Of a stretch of DNA of 33,524 nucleotides, positions 1 through 7,950 are shown piece by piece. The stretch comes from Pseudomonadota bacterium (GTDB taxonomy: Bacteria; Pseudomonadota; Alphaproteobacteria; Micropepsales; Micropepsaceae). The stretch covers positions 1 to 33,524 of the forward strand of contig JAKAVI010000188.1 in assembly GCA_021817355.1 (NCBI GenBank), written 5' to 3'. Each line of letters starts with the position of its first letter. Positions within the stretch are counted from its first letter, which is position 1. The notes below the pieces were generated by a model, which saw only the letters and a list, made by a program, of their open reading frames with translations, made no database searches and was not told where the DNA came from. A program made the translations under genes and the position numbers.

Positions 1-1269
1 CGCTGGCGGAAAATGCAGGAACCAAATTGGGCCCGGGTGAAATATTCCAAGATCGATTACGAGAACGCCTATTATTATGCGGCACCAAAATCGTCCAAGG
101 ACAGGCCACAAAACCTCGAGGAGGTCGACCCCAAGCTGCTTGAAACCTACAACAAGCTCGGTATTCCCCTCTCCGAACAGAAACTTCTCGCCGGTGTAGC
201 GGTCGATGCCGTCTTTGATTCAGTGTCTGTGGCAACCACCTTCAAGGAGACTCTGAACAAGGCTGGAGTGATTTTCTGTCCGATTTCGGAGGCAATTCGC
301 GAACATCCGGACCTCGTGCGCAAGTATTTGGGCAGCGTGGTGCCGGTGACGGATAACTTCTTCGCCACACTGAATTCAGCGGTGTTTTCTGACGGTAGCT
401 TTGTCTATGTACCCAAGGGGGTACGCTGCCCGATGGAGTTGTCGACCTATTTTCGTATCAATGCGAGCGAAACCGGCCAATTTGAACGCACCTTGATCAT
501 TGCTGATGAAGGCTCATATGTGAGCTACCTTGAAGGTTGCACAGCACCCAAACGCGATGAAAACCAGCTGCATGCCGCTGTTGTCGAACTGGTTGCACTG
601 GACGGTGCTGAAATCAAATATTCGACCGTTCAGAACTGGTATCCGGGTGACGAGAACGGGCTTGGCGGGATCTATAATTTTGTCACAAAGCGCGGTGATT
701 GTCGCGGCAACAATTCCAAGATCTCCTGGACCCAGGTCGAAACCGGCTCGGCAATCACGTGGAAATATCCGTCCTGCATCCTGCGGGGCGACAATTCCGT
801 CGGCGAGTTTTACTCGATCGCGATCGCCAACCATTTCCAGCAGGCCGATACCGGAACCAAGATGATTCATTTGGGACGCAATACGCGTTCACGGATCATC
901 TCCAAGGGGATTTCGGCGGGCAAGGCGCAAAATACCTATCGGGGTCTCGTATCTGTGCATCCCCGCGCGGATCGGGCGCGAAATTTTACTCAGTGTGACT
1001 CGTTGCTGATCGGTAAGGAATGCGGGGCTCACACGGTGCCCTATATCGAAAGCCGTAATCGTACGGCACATATTGAGCATGAGGCAACCACGTCGAAGAT
1101 TGCCGAAGATCAGCTCTTCTATTGCACCAGTCGGGGCATTGCGCCGGAGGAAGCGGTTGCGCTGATTGTCAATGGCTTTTGCCGTGAGGTTCTGCAGCAG
1201 TTGCCGATGGAATTTGCCGTTGAAGCACAGAAGCTCGTCGGCATCAGTCTGGAAGGTAGTGTGGGATAA
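1..1269 (+). CDS. sufB: SufB, Fe-S cluster scaffold subunit (5' end cut by window edge)
   Basis: SufB is the scaffold subunit of the cytosolic SufBC2D complex, on which Fe-S clusters are assembled. The frame is open from base 1: RWRK precedes the first internal Met at base 13. That Met lines up with the interior of SufB (E. coli has MEEPHW at this point), so the gene starts upstream and about 70 N-terminal residues are missing. The 422 visible residues include the family stretches [18 protein letters not shown], the Cys in [20 protein letters not shown] and [18 protein letters not shown], and end in EGSVG as SufB proteins do. It is the first visible gene of a SUF operon. Its stop overlaps the sufC start by one base (TAATG), implying translational coupling. 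Identification is very secure. Confidence 0.97.
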   Translation, partial: RWRKMQEPNWARVKYSKIDYENAYYYAAPKSSKDRPQNLEEVDPKLLETYNKLGIPLSEQKLLAGVAVDAVFDSVSVATTFKETLNKAGVIFCPISEAIREHPDLVRKYLGSVVPVTDNFFATLNSAVFSDGSFVYVPKGVRCPMELSTYFRINASETGQFERTLIIADEGSYVSYLEGCTAPKRDENQLHAAVVELVALDGAEIKYSTVQNWYPGDENGLGGIYNFVTKRGDCRGNNSKISWTQVETGSAITWKYPSCILRGDNSVGEFYSIAIANHFQQADTGTKMIHLGRNTRSRIISKGISAGKAQNTYRGLVSVHPRADRARNFTQCDSLLIGKECGAHTVPYIESRNRTAHIEHEATTSKIAEDQLFYCTSRGIAPEEAVALIVNGFCREVLQQLPMEFAVEAQKLVGISLEGSVG

Positions 1270-2018
1270 TGCTGGATATCAAAGATCTTCATGTCGCCGT
1301 TGAGGGCAAAGAAATCCTAGAAGGGCTGTCCCTACATGTGGGTGAAGGTGAAGTTCATGCCATCATGGGACCTAACGGGTCTGGCAAGTCGACACTGTCC
1401 TATGTACTCGCTGGCCGCAGCGGCTATGAAATCACCTCCGGGTCAATCATCTACAAGGGCGAAGATCTGACGGCGATGCCGCCCGAAGCGCGGGCTGCGC
1501 GCGGTGTTTTCCTAGCGCTGCAATATCCGGTCGAAATTCCAGGTGTTACGACCGTCAATTTCCTCAAGGCGGCACTGAATGCACAGCGCCGTACCCGTTC
1601 TGAAGGCGAACTCGACGCAATGGCCGTATTGCGCCTGGTACGTGACAAGGCCCGCAGCCTCAACATTTCTGAAGATATGCTGCGACGTGCACTCAATGTG
1701 GGTTTTTCCGGCGGTGAGAAGAAGCGGCTCGAGATCCTGCAAATGGCGCTGTTTGAGCCAAGTCTGGCCATTCTTGACGAAACAGATTCCGGCCTGGACA
1801 TCGATGCGCTGAAGCTGGTGGCCGAGGGCGTCAACCATCTGCGTGCCCCTGGGCGTTCCATGCTGGTGATCACTCACTATCAGCGTCTTCTGGCCTACAT
1901 TGTGCCAGATCGTGTCCATGTACTTGCGCGAGGCCGAATCGTAGCGGAGGGCGGCAAGGAATTGGCATTGGAATTGGAAGCCAAGGGGTACGGCCATATC
2001 GTGAAGGATGCGGCATGA
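1269..2018 (+). CDS. sufC: SufC, ABC-type ATPase of the SufBCD complex
   Basis: SufC is the cytosolic ATPase that drives conformational change in SufBCD; it is not a transporter despite its ABC fold. The 249-residue length is typical of SufC. Visible motifs are Walker A GPNGSGKST (residues 34-42), signature SGGEKKR (from 147), Walker B LAILDE with ETDSGLDIDAL (from 166) and the H-loop ITHYQRLL. The start shares one base with the sufB stop, and the stop overlaps the sufD start (ATGA), so expression is probably coupled to both neighbours. There are no membrane segments. No realistic alternative assignment. Confidence 0.97.
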   Translation: MLDIKDLHVAVEGKEILEGLSLHVGEGEVHAIMGPNGSGKSTLSYVLAGRSGYEITSGSIIYKGEDLTAMPPEARAARGVFLALQYPVEIPGVTTVNFLKAALNAQRRTRSEGELDAMAVLRLVRDKARSLNISEDMLRRALNVGFSGGEKKRLEILQMALFEPSLAILDETDSGLDIDALKLVAEGVNHLRAPGRSMLVITHYQRLLAYIVPDRVHVLARGRIVAEGGKELALELEAKGYGHIVKDAA

Positions 2019-3244
2019 GCACAGTGGAGGATCTGCTTCACACGAGCAATCCGCCGGCGTCCTGGATCGCCATGCGTGGCGCCGGAGCGCTTGAGCAGGT
2101 GCGTCGCCAAGGTTTACCGCATCGCCGCTTCGAAGACTGGAAATACAGCGACCTGCGTGAGGCGCTGGCCGCTGCCGAGGGGGCTGCAGCTGGCACGGAA
2201 ATCGGCAATCCATTCGCTGCATTGAACTATCCGCGCATAGAGATTCGCGAGGGAAGTCTGGCCACAACGTCTGTCCAGCTGCCGGCCGGTATCGAGATCG
2301 TCGATCTCAGCAGTCATACTGTGCCACCTTTGTGGGTAGAGCGGTTGCTTGGAACTCTGCTTCATGACGGCCTCTCTGGAGCGGCCCTTGCCCTTATGGC
2401 AGGAGGCGTCGCCTTCAGGGTGTGCTCGGGCGCGATCCTGCAACACCCGATCGGACTGTTTTTCCGTTCGCACAACAGCCACCATGCCCGGGTTTTGCTT
2501 GTGGTTGAGGACGGAGCCGAAGTGGCGCTGTTGGAGCATCACGCCCATCACGGACGACTTGCCAACATCGGGATGGAAATTGTTCTGGAAAAAGGGGCAA
2601 GCTTGCGTCATGTGCGTCTGGCACAGGGTACAGCTGATACCGCACTGGTGCAGACCATTGGTGTCAGCCAGGCGGAAGGCTCCCGCTATCAGGCACACTT
2701 TTCCGATTTGGGTGCGAGACTGTCCCGACTGGAACTGCATCTCAGCCTTGATGGTGTCGCAACCCAGACGGATCTGCGCGGACTGCAGGTTCTGGCCGCT
2801 GGGCGGCATTCCGATGTGACCACCCGGATCAACCACCAGGCGGAACGCACCGCCAGCGTGCAGGTGTTCAAGCAGGTTCTTGGGGCTAGGGCGCGTGCAG
2901 CCTATCAGGGCAGGATCACGGTGGCCCAAGGTGCTGATGGGACCGACAGCCGCCAGACGGCGAAGGCGATTTTGCTGGACGCCAGCGCCGAGGCCGACCT
3001 GAAGCCGGAATTGCTTATTTTCGCTGACGATGTCCAATGCGCCCATGGCGCCGCGATTGGCGATCTGGATGCTGACTCACTCTTTTATTTGCGCTCACGC
3101 GGGCTTGGCGAACAGGAAGCACGGTCGCTGCTGCTGCGGGCATTCCTTGAAGATGTGATCTCGACGATCGCCAGCGAACCGGTTAGATCCTGCCTGTGGA
3201 GGGTGGTTGACGAAGCGCTGGCCGAAATCGGAGTGGTGTCATGA
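2015..3244 (+). CDS. sufD: SufD, Fe-S assembly scaffold subunit
   Basis: SufD is the paralogue of SufB and its partner in the SufBC2D scaffold. The 409-residue protein has a divergent N-terminal part, with HRRFEDWKYSDLREAL near residue 40 (a SufD hallmark). A beta-helical core follows, and the C-terminal part carries the diagnostic FADDVQCAHGAAIGDLD and LFYLRSRGLGEQEARSLL. The Cys-His pair of CAHGA, conserved in SufD, is present. It sits between sufC and sufS with four-base ATGA overlaps at both ends. Its sequence is less conserved than SufB or SufC, as usual for this subunit. Confidence 0.95.
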   Translation: MSTVEDLLHTSNPPASWIAMRGAGALEQVRRQGLPHRRFEDWKYSDLREALAAAEGAAAGTEIGNPFAALNYPRIEIREGSLATTSVQLPAGIEIVDLSSHTVPPLWVERLLGTLLHDGLSGAALALMAGGVAFRVCSGAILQHPIGLFFRSHNSHHARVLLVVEDGAEVALLEHHAHHGRLANIGMEIVLEKGASLRHVRLAQGTADTALVQTIGVSQAEGSRYQAHFSDLGARLSRLELHLSLDGVATQTDLRGLQVLAAGRHSDVTTRINHQAERTASVQVFKQVLGARARAAYQGRITVAQGADGTDSRQTAKAILLDASAEADLKPELLIFADDVQCAHGAAIGDLDADSLFYLRSRGLGEQEARSLLLRAFLEDVISTIASEPVRSCLWRVVDEALAEIGVVS

Positions 3245-4476
3245 GCGCGCGCCTCTCGAAATTTGAAGTCGACAGAATCCGGCAGGATTTTCCCATCCTC
3301 GCGCGTGAAGTCTATGGCAAGTCTCTGGTCTATTTGGACAACGCCGCGTCGGCCCAGAAGCCACTGGTCGTGCTTGAGCGCATGATGTCATTTGCGAGCC
3401 AGGAGTACGCCAATGTTCATCGTGGTGTTCACTTTCTGTCAGCGCGGGCGACCGAGGCCTATGAAGGAGCGCGAATGCGCGTGCGCCAGTTTCTCAATGC
3501 AGGCGACGCCGCGGAGATTGTCTTTACCAAGGGGGGTACTGAAGCCATCAACCTCGTGGCCGCGAGCTTTGTGGCTCCGGACCTCAAGCCTGGCGATGAA
3601 ATCGTACTTACGGTGATGGAACACCATTCCAACATCGTGCCATGGCATCTGTTGCGCGAACGCCAGGGGGCTGTCCTGAAATGGGTTGATGTCGGTGACG
3701 ACGGAAGTCTCGATCTGGATACCTTGGACGCAGCCATTGGCCCGCGCACACGGCTTGTGGCCATAACCCATATGTCCAATGTGCTGGGAACGATTACGCC
3801 GCTGGATAAAATAGTGAAGCTGGCACACGCCAAGGGCGTGCCCGTACTCGCCGACGGCTGCCAGGGCGCTGTGCACGAGACAGTTGACGTACGGTCCTCG
3901 GACATCGATTTCTATATCATTACAGGTCATAAGCTCTATGGTCCTACCGGGATCGGTGCGCTCTACGCCAAGGCCGCCCATCTTGAACGCATGCGCCCCT
4001 ATCAGGGGGGAGGCGAAATGATCAGAGAGGTTACCCGTGACAAGGTGAGCTATGCTGATCCGCCTGCGCGCTTTGAGGCCGGAACTCCTCCCATCATTGA
4101 AGCGGTAGGCCTTGCGCGCGCCCTTGAGTATCTGTCCACTCTTGATCCTCAGGCGGTGCGTGAACATGAGCGGGCGCTTTATACACAGGCCCGCGAAGCC
4201 GTCCGCGAATTCAACTGGCTGAAGGTGATTGGTGATGCTCCGCAAAAGGGGGCGATCCTGAGTTTTGAGTGTGACGGCATGCATGCGCATGATATCGCCA
4301 CCATTCTAGATCGCCAGGGTGTGGCGGTCCGGGCAGGGCATCACTGCGCCCAGGTCCTGATGGATCGTTTTGGTACGGTGTCTACAACCCGGGCATCGTT
4401 TGCGTTTTACAACACGGCGGCCGATGTCGAAGCGCTGGTTGGAGCTCTGGCGAAGGCACGAGGGGTATTAGGATAG
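3241..4476 (+). CDS. sufS: SufS, group II cysteine desulfurase
   Basis: SufS is a PLP enzyme that removes sulfur from L-cysteine to give alanine and an enzyme persulfide for SUF cluster assembly. At 411 residues it has the usual SufS length. The PLP lysine is K231 in TGHKLYGPTG, and the catalytic Cys is C369 in RAGHHCAQ, the group II motif. The N-terminal pattern YLDNAASAQKP is typical. One small oddity is DGCQ at 205-208, where most homologues have DGAQ, so an extra Cys sits beside the PLP-contacting Asp. It overlaps sufD by four bases and is followed after four bases by a sufU-type gene, its likely sulfur acceptor. Confidence 0.96.
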   Translation: MSARLSKFEVDRIRQDFPILAREVYGKSLVYLDNAASAQKPLVVLERMMSFASQEYANVHRGVHFLSARATEAYEGARMRVRQFLNAGDAAEIVFTKGGTEAINLVAASFVAPDLKPGDEIVLTVMEHHSNIVPWHLLRERQGAVLKWVDVGDDGSLDLDTLDAAIGPRTRLVAITHMSNVLGTITPLDKIVKLAHAKGVPVLADGCQGAVHETVDVRSSDIDFYIITGHKLYGPTGIGALYAKAAHLERMRPYQGGGEMIREVTRDKVSYADPPARFEAGTPPIIEAVGLARALEYLSTLDPQAVREHERALYTQAREAVREFNWLKVIGDAPQKGAILSFECDGMHAHDIATILDRQGVAVRAGHHCAQVLMDRFGTVSTTRASFAFYNTAADVEALVGALAKARGVLG

Positions 4477-4480
4477 GGCG

Positions 4481-4939
4481 ATGGACGATACGCTTCGCGA
4501 ACTCTATCAGGAAGTGATCCTCGATCATTCTCGTCATCCGCGACATTTCGGGGCAATGGGGGACGCCACTCACGTCGCCGAAGGGCATAACCCCCTCTGT
4601 GGCGACCGGGTCAAGGTCTACCTTAAACTCGGTCCCGATGGCGTGATTGAAGATATCCGCTTCGAAGGCAAGGGATGTGCGATCAGCCAGGCTTCAGCAT
4701 CATTGATGACGGATATTGTGCTGGGCCGCAGCCTCGAGGGGGCAAAGCAGTTGATGGGCGGCTTCCTGCATCTGGTCAAGGGCGAAGAAGTCGGGCTGAC
4801 GCTCCAACCTGAGGATCGGGAGCAACTGGATGTACTGGCAGGGGTGTCGGCATTTCCGATGCGGGTCAAGTGCGCGACATTGGCGTGGCATACTATGAAT
4901 TCAGCTCTGGAGGGCGGCGCGGCCGTAAAATCCGAATGA
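4481..4939 (+). CDS. sufU: SufU-type sulfur acceptor (IscU/NifU-like N domain)
   Basis: A 152-residue protein of the IscU/SufU fold. In SUF operons such proteins accept persulfide sulfur from SufS, usually with a bound zinc. Conserved residues are C40 and D42 in NPLCGD, C66 in GKGCAISQAS and C131 in VKCATLAWH. The second and third Cys are 65 residues apart, about 20 more than in IscU. That insertion is characteristic of SufU, so SufU is preferred over an IscU scaffold. No sufE gene is seen in the visible operon, which fits SufU taking that role. The end overlaps sufT by ATGA. Confidence 0.9.
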   Translation: MDDTLRELYQEVILDHSRHPRHFGAMGDATHVAEGHNPLCGDRVKVYLKLGPDGVIEDIRFEGKGCAISQASASLMTDIVLGRSLEGAKQLMGGFLHLVKGEEVGLTLQPEDREQLDVLAGVSAFPMRVKCATLAWHTMNSALEGGAAVKSE

Positions 4940-5301
4940 GCACTTCCGGCGAACAGATTGAGCAAAATGAAACGCCCCGGATTTCCGCTACGGAGCTGGA
5001 GGACTTTACCGCCAAGCTCATCGTGGCGCTTAAAACGGTGTATGATCCGGAAATCCCGGTCGATATCTATGAACTTGGTCTAATTTACAAAGTGGATGTT
5101 TCCGACGAGCGGGATGTCGAAGTTGACATGACCTTGACCGCGCCGGGCTGTCCGGTCGCGGCGGAAATGCCAGTGATGGTCGAGAGCGCGCTCGAAACCG
5201 TCGAAGGCATTGGTAAGGTCAAAATCAATATGGTCTTTGATCCACCGTGGACGCCGGATCGTATGAGTGAAGCCGCAAGGCTGGAACTCAACATGTTCTG
5301 A
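4936..5301 (+). CDS. sufT: SufT, MIP18/DUF59-family Fe-S maturation protein
   Basis: A small cytosolic DUF59 protein. The family helps deliver or mature Fe-S clusters and is common at the ends of SUF operons. The 121-residue form begins at ATG 4936, which overlaps the sufU stop as ATGA. A longer in-frame version from 4870 would run through the sufU 3' end and is less likely. Family features are YDPEIPVDIYELGLIY (from residue 36), the conserved Cys C72 in TAPGCP, and the C-terminal VFDPPWTPDRMSE. PaaD belongs to the same superfamily, but the position here argues for SufT. Confidence 0.92.
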   Translation: MSTSGEQIEQNETPRISATELEDFTAKLIVALKTVYDPEIPVDIYELGLIYKVDVSDERDVEVDMTLTAPGCPVAAEMPVMVESALETVEGIGKVKINMVFDPPWTPDRMSEAARLELNMF

Positions 5302-5311
5302 AGGTAGAGCG

Positions 5312-5707
5312 ATGAGCGATGTACATACCACTACCCGGTCCCGACGTGCCCGCCCCAAGGCAGTGCGATTGACCGAAGCAGCCGCGGCACGCATTCGCGA
5401 AATTATCGCGGAGGCTAATGGTCGCTTTCAGGGAGTGCGTGTCGGTGTCACAAACGGCGGCTGTGCCGGCATGAGCTACACCATGGATTATGCCGAAGCC
5501 CCGGCGGCCTATGATGAAGTGGTAGAGGACAACGGGGTCAAGATTTTCATTGATGCCAAAGCTGTGCTGTTTTTGCTTGGCACGGAGATGGATTTTGTCC
5601 AGGAAAAATTTGGCGCAAGGTTTGTCTTCAATAACCCCAATCAAACCAGCGCATGTGGGTGTGGCGAAAGTGTTGCCATCAGTCCTGTGAGCCCGAGCCA
5701 GGTGTAA
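5312..5707 (+). CDS. sufA: SufA / A-type Fe-S carrier
   Basis: An A-type carrier of the HesB/IscA/SufA family that transfers Fe-S clusters from the SufBCD scaffold to client proteins. ATG 5312 gives 131 residues and has an AAGG purine run about seven bases upstream; an upstream in-frame extension would overlap sufT by 35 bases. The three cluster-binding cysteines are C51 in NGGCAGMSY and C115 and C117 in SACGCGES. It is the last gene of the operon. Its 3' end overlaps the 3' end of the opposite-strand MFS gene by 29 bases and no terminator hairpin is evident. IscA or ErpA are alternative names; the operon context favours SufA. Confidence 0.92.
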   Translation: MSDVHTTTRSRRARPKAVRLTEAAAARIREIIAEANGRFQGVRVGVTNGGCAGMSYTMDYAEAPAAYDEVVEDNGVKIFIDAKAVLFLLGTEMDFVQEKFGARFVFNNPNQTSACGCGESVAISPVSPSQV

Positions 5708-6866
5708 TCTGGCGGCGGTGCAAAAGGAGCGGCAGGCCGGCGAGCAGTGCAAGTGCGGTGCCAAACAGACACAGAATATTCCAGCCATAGTGCAGATAAA
5801 TAGCGGCGGCTCCGGCAGATCCGATAGCACCGCCAAGAAACATTCCGGTCATGAATACGGTATTTAGGCGATTGCGGGCCAACGGGTCGAGAGCATAGAT
5901 ACGGTGCTGGTTGGCAACAATCGTGGCCTGAACTCCGGCATCGAAAATAAAAATGCCGACGATCATCGCCAGCAACGATGTCATGAGCCCGAAGAACATC
6001 CAGCTGATGACGGCGAGTGTACAGCCCAGGCTGGCGACGGCGCGCGCGCCCCTGCGGTCAGCGAGACGTCCGGCGAGCGGTGCTGCCATGATGCCGGCGA
6101 CGCCGACAAGTCCAAAGAGGCCCGCCGCAGCGGGGCCCAGGCCGAAGACAGGTTTTTGCAAGCGTAGCGCCAGTACCGTCCAGAATACCGAAAATGAGCC
6201 AAAGAGGCCCGCCTGGATATAGGTTGCCTCCCGCAGAACAGGTTGGTGTCGCCACAGGTTCAGCAGCGATGCCAAGGCATAGTGATACGGCAGATGCACC
6301 GTTGCCGGGCTTGGAGGCAGGCGCCAGCGCATCAGCGCGGCGGCAGACATCGCGAGCGGAACGCCAATCCAAAATACTGCGCGCCAGCCTGCTGCAGCAC
6401 CGACGAAGCCGGACAGGGTCCGACTAAGAAGTATGCCAGCCAGAAGCCCACTCATGACTATGCCAATCACAGCACCGCGATGGGACTGAGGGGCGAGGCT
6501 GGCAGCGAAGGGCACAATCTGTTGTGCAACGGCCGATGCCAGGCCGACAAAGAGTGAAGCGAGAGTAAGGGCCAGCGCGGACGGTGCGGCGGCAGCTGCG
6601 ACCAGCGTCAGCGCAAGTACCAGGAACTGCGCCACGATCAGCCTGCGGCGTTCGAGAAGATCGCCAAGTGGCACCAGCAAGAACAGTCCCAGCGCATAGC
6701 CAAGCTGGGTTGCGGTGGGTATTGAGGCCGCGATCGGGGAGTGACCAAACCGCGCGGCAATAAGGCCGAGCAGCGGTTGATTGTAATAGATATTGGCCAC
6801 TGCGATGCCGCATGCGGCGGCCATCTCAATGGTCGGCACCCGTCGGTCATCGGTGTCGGACGACAT
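5679..6866 (-). CDS. MFS transporter, 12-TM efflux type
   Basis: A 395-residue integral membrane protein of the major facilitator superfamily with about twelve hydrophobic segments. The first helix carries IEMAAACGIAVANIYYNQPLLG, a stretch common in AraJ-like MFS exporters. The loop between helices 2 and 3 is PLGDLLERRRLI, the MFS motif A region, and is repeated in the second half as PLAGRLADRRGARA. The substrate cannot be read from the sequence. The start at 6866 is preferred because the in-frame extension to 7019 is not MFS-like and spans a strong inverted repeat. The ribosome-binding site is weak. It converges on sufA with a 29-base overlap. Confidence 0.85.
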   Translation of the reverse strand: MSSDTDDRRVPTIEMAAACGIAVANIYYNQPLLGLIAARFGHSPIAASIPTATQLGYALGLFLLVPLGDLLERRRLIVAQFLVLALTLVAAAAAPSALALTLASLFVGLASAVAQQIVPFAASLAPQSHRGAVIGIVMSGLLAGILLSRTLSGFVGAAAGWRAVFWIGVPLAMSAAALMRWRLPPSPATVHLPYHYALASLLNLWRHQPVLREATYIQAGLFGSFSVFWTVLALRLQKPVFGLGPAAAGLFGLVGVAGIMAAPLAGRLADRRGARAVASLGCTLAVISWMFFGLMTSLLAMIVGIFIFDAGVQATIVANQHRIYALDPLARNRLNTVFMTGMFLGGAIGSAGAAAIYLHYGWNILCLFGTALALLAGLPLLLHRRQITPGSGSQD

Positions 6867-6978
6867 TTGTGTGTAACTGCTGGCCTGGCGGTTGAAGGTT
6901 TGCAAACGCCGCCGGCATAGACTGACCGTGGGACCGTTGCAATTGGTCTTGGGCGAAATCATCACCACATGCAGGAAC

Positions 6979-7011
6979 GCGCGGATCCCTGACAATTCCA
7001 GGGATCCGCGC
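6979..7011. repeat. Perfect 12-bp inverted repeat (hairpin) between MFS and enoyl-CoA hydratase genes
   Basis: The arms GCGCGGATCCCT (6979-6990) and AGGGATCCGCGC (7000-7011) are perfectly complementary around a nine-base spacer. One further G-C pair inside makes the stem 13 bp. It lies about 75 bases downstream of the hydratase stop. No T-run follows on either strand, so it is not a standard intrinsic terminator. It may be an mRNA-stabilising 3' hairpin or a repeat element. Confidence 0.7.
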
Positions 7012-7086
7012 ATGAACACTGTGGTGCGGGCAATCGACCTCGTTCAGGTCCGAGCGGTTTGCAGTAATAAAATCTAACCTGGCCGG

Positions 7087-7875
7087 CTATTTTCCGGTGA
7101 ATTTTGCCGGACGCTTCTGCAGGAAGGCCTGCACACCTTCGAGAAAGTCGCGCGAGCGACCCGCCTGGCGCTGTGCTTGGCGCTCTTCGTTGAGTTGTGC
7201 CTCGTACGAATTTTCCGGGCTCTGCCAGTAAAGCTGGCGAATGAGGGCAAGGCTCGAGGGGCCCTGGGCAAGGCGGCGGGCCATGGCCAGGGCGTCGTCC
7301 ATGAGATTTGCATCCTCGCAAACGCGGTTAATCAAGCCCCACTGCAGGGCCTGCTCAGCCGGCAGCTTCTCGGCCAGCATTGACAGCTCCCGAGCCCGGG
7401 CGAGGCCGATCAGGCGCGGCAGCAGCCAGGTCGAGCCTCCATCTGGCACCAGTCCAATGCGTGCAAAGGCCTGAAGGAAATAGGCGGAGCGGGCAGCAAG
7501 GATGATGTCACCCATCAGCGCGAGGCTCATGCCGACGCCGGCTGCGGCGCCATTAACGGCCGTGACCAGAGGAATATTGAGATCACGCAGGCGGCGCAGC
7601 AGGGGATGGAAGTGGGTTTCCAGAACCGAGCCGGCATCGCGCGACCCCGAACCCATACCCGGGCCAGAAAGATTGGCTCCCGAGCAGAAGCCGCGGCCTT
7701 CACCGGTGAGAACAATGGCCCGAAAGCCGGGGTTTTCTTCGATATGGCTGAGTGCCTTGCCCATGCCGTCGACGAGTTCAAGCGAGGCCGCGTTCATCAC
7801 CTCAGGGTGATTCAAGGTGAGGACGGCGACGTCATCATGTGCAGTTACATGAACTCGCTCGAAATTGGTCCGCAT
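7087..7875 (-). CDS. Enoyl-CoA hydratase/isomerase family protein, PaaG-like
   Basis: A 262-residue crotonase-fold acyl-CoA enzyme of the cytosol. The oxyanion-hole segments are GRGFCSGANL (near residue 61) and AVNGAAAGVGMSLAL. The catalytic segment reads FLQAFARIGLVPDGGSTWLLPRLIG. As in PaaG-type isomerases, the first hydratase Glu is absent (QAF instead of QPE) and an Asp is present in PDGG. An isomerase acting on an unsaturated or epoxidised acyl-CoA is therefore more likely than a classical hydratase. No other phenylacetate genes are nearby, so the substrate is uncertain. GGGAG six to seven bases before ATG 7875 supports the start. Confidence 0.85.
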   Translation of the reverse strand: MRTNFERVHVTAHDDVAVLTLNHPEVMNAASLELVDGMGKALSHIEENPGFRAIVLTGEGRGFCSGANLSGPGMGSGSRDAGSVLETHFHPLLRRLRDLNIPLVTAVNGAAAGVGMSLALMGDIILAARSAYFLQAFARIGLVPDGGSTWLLPRLIGLARARELSMLAEKLPAEQALQWGLINRVCEDANLMDDALAMARRLAQGPSSLALIRQLYWQSPENSYEAQLNEERQAQRQAGRSRDFLEGVQAFLQKRPAKFTGK

Positions 7876-7950
7876 ACGTGTCTCCCGATGTTGATCGGAG
7901 CCAGCATAAGCGGGTGACCGGTGGCTTGAAAGCGTGCCGTTAGGTCAGCT

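Noticed and set aside
4870..4935. Longer N-terminus for SufT
   Set aside because: The extension only re-reads the sufU 3' end in another frame; ATG 4936 gives the normal ATGA overlap and family length.
6867..7019. Longer N-terminus for the MFS transporter
   Set aside because: The extension is polar, not MFS-like, and runs through the perfect inverted repeat; the membrane domain begins shortly after ATG 6866.
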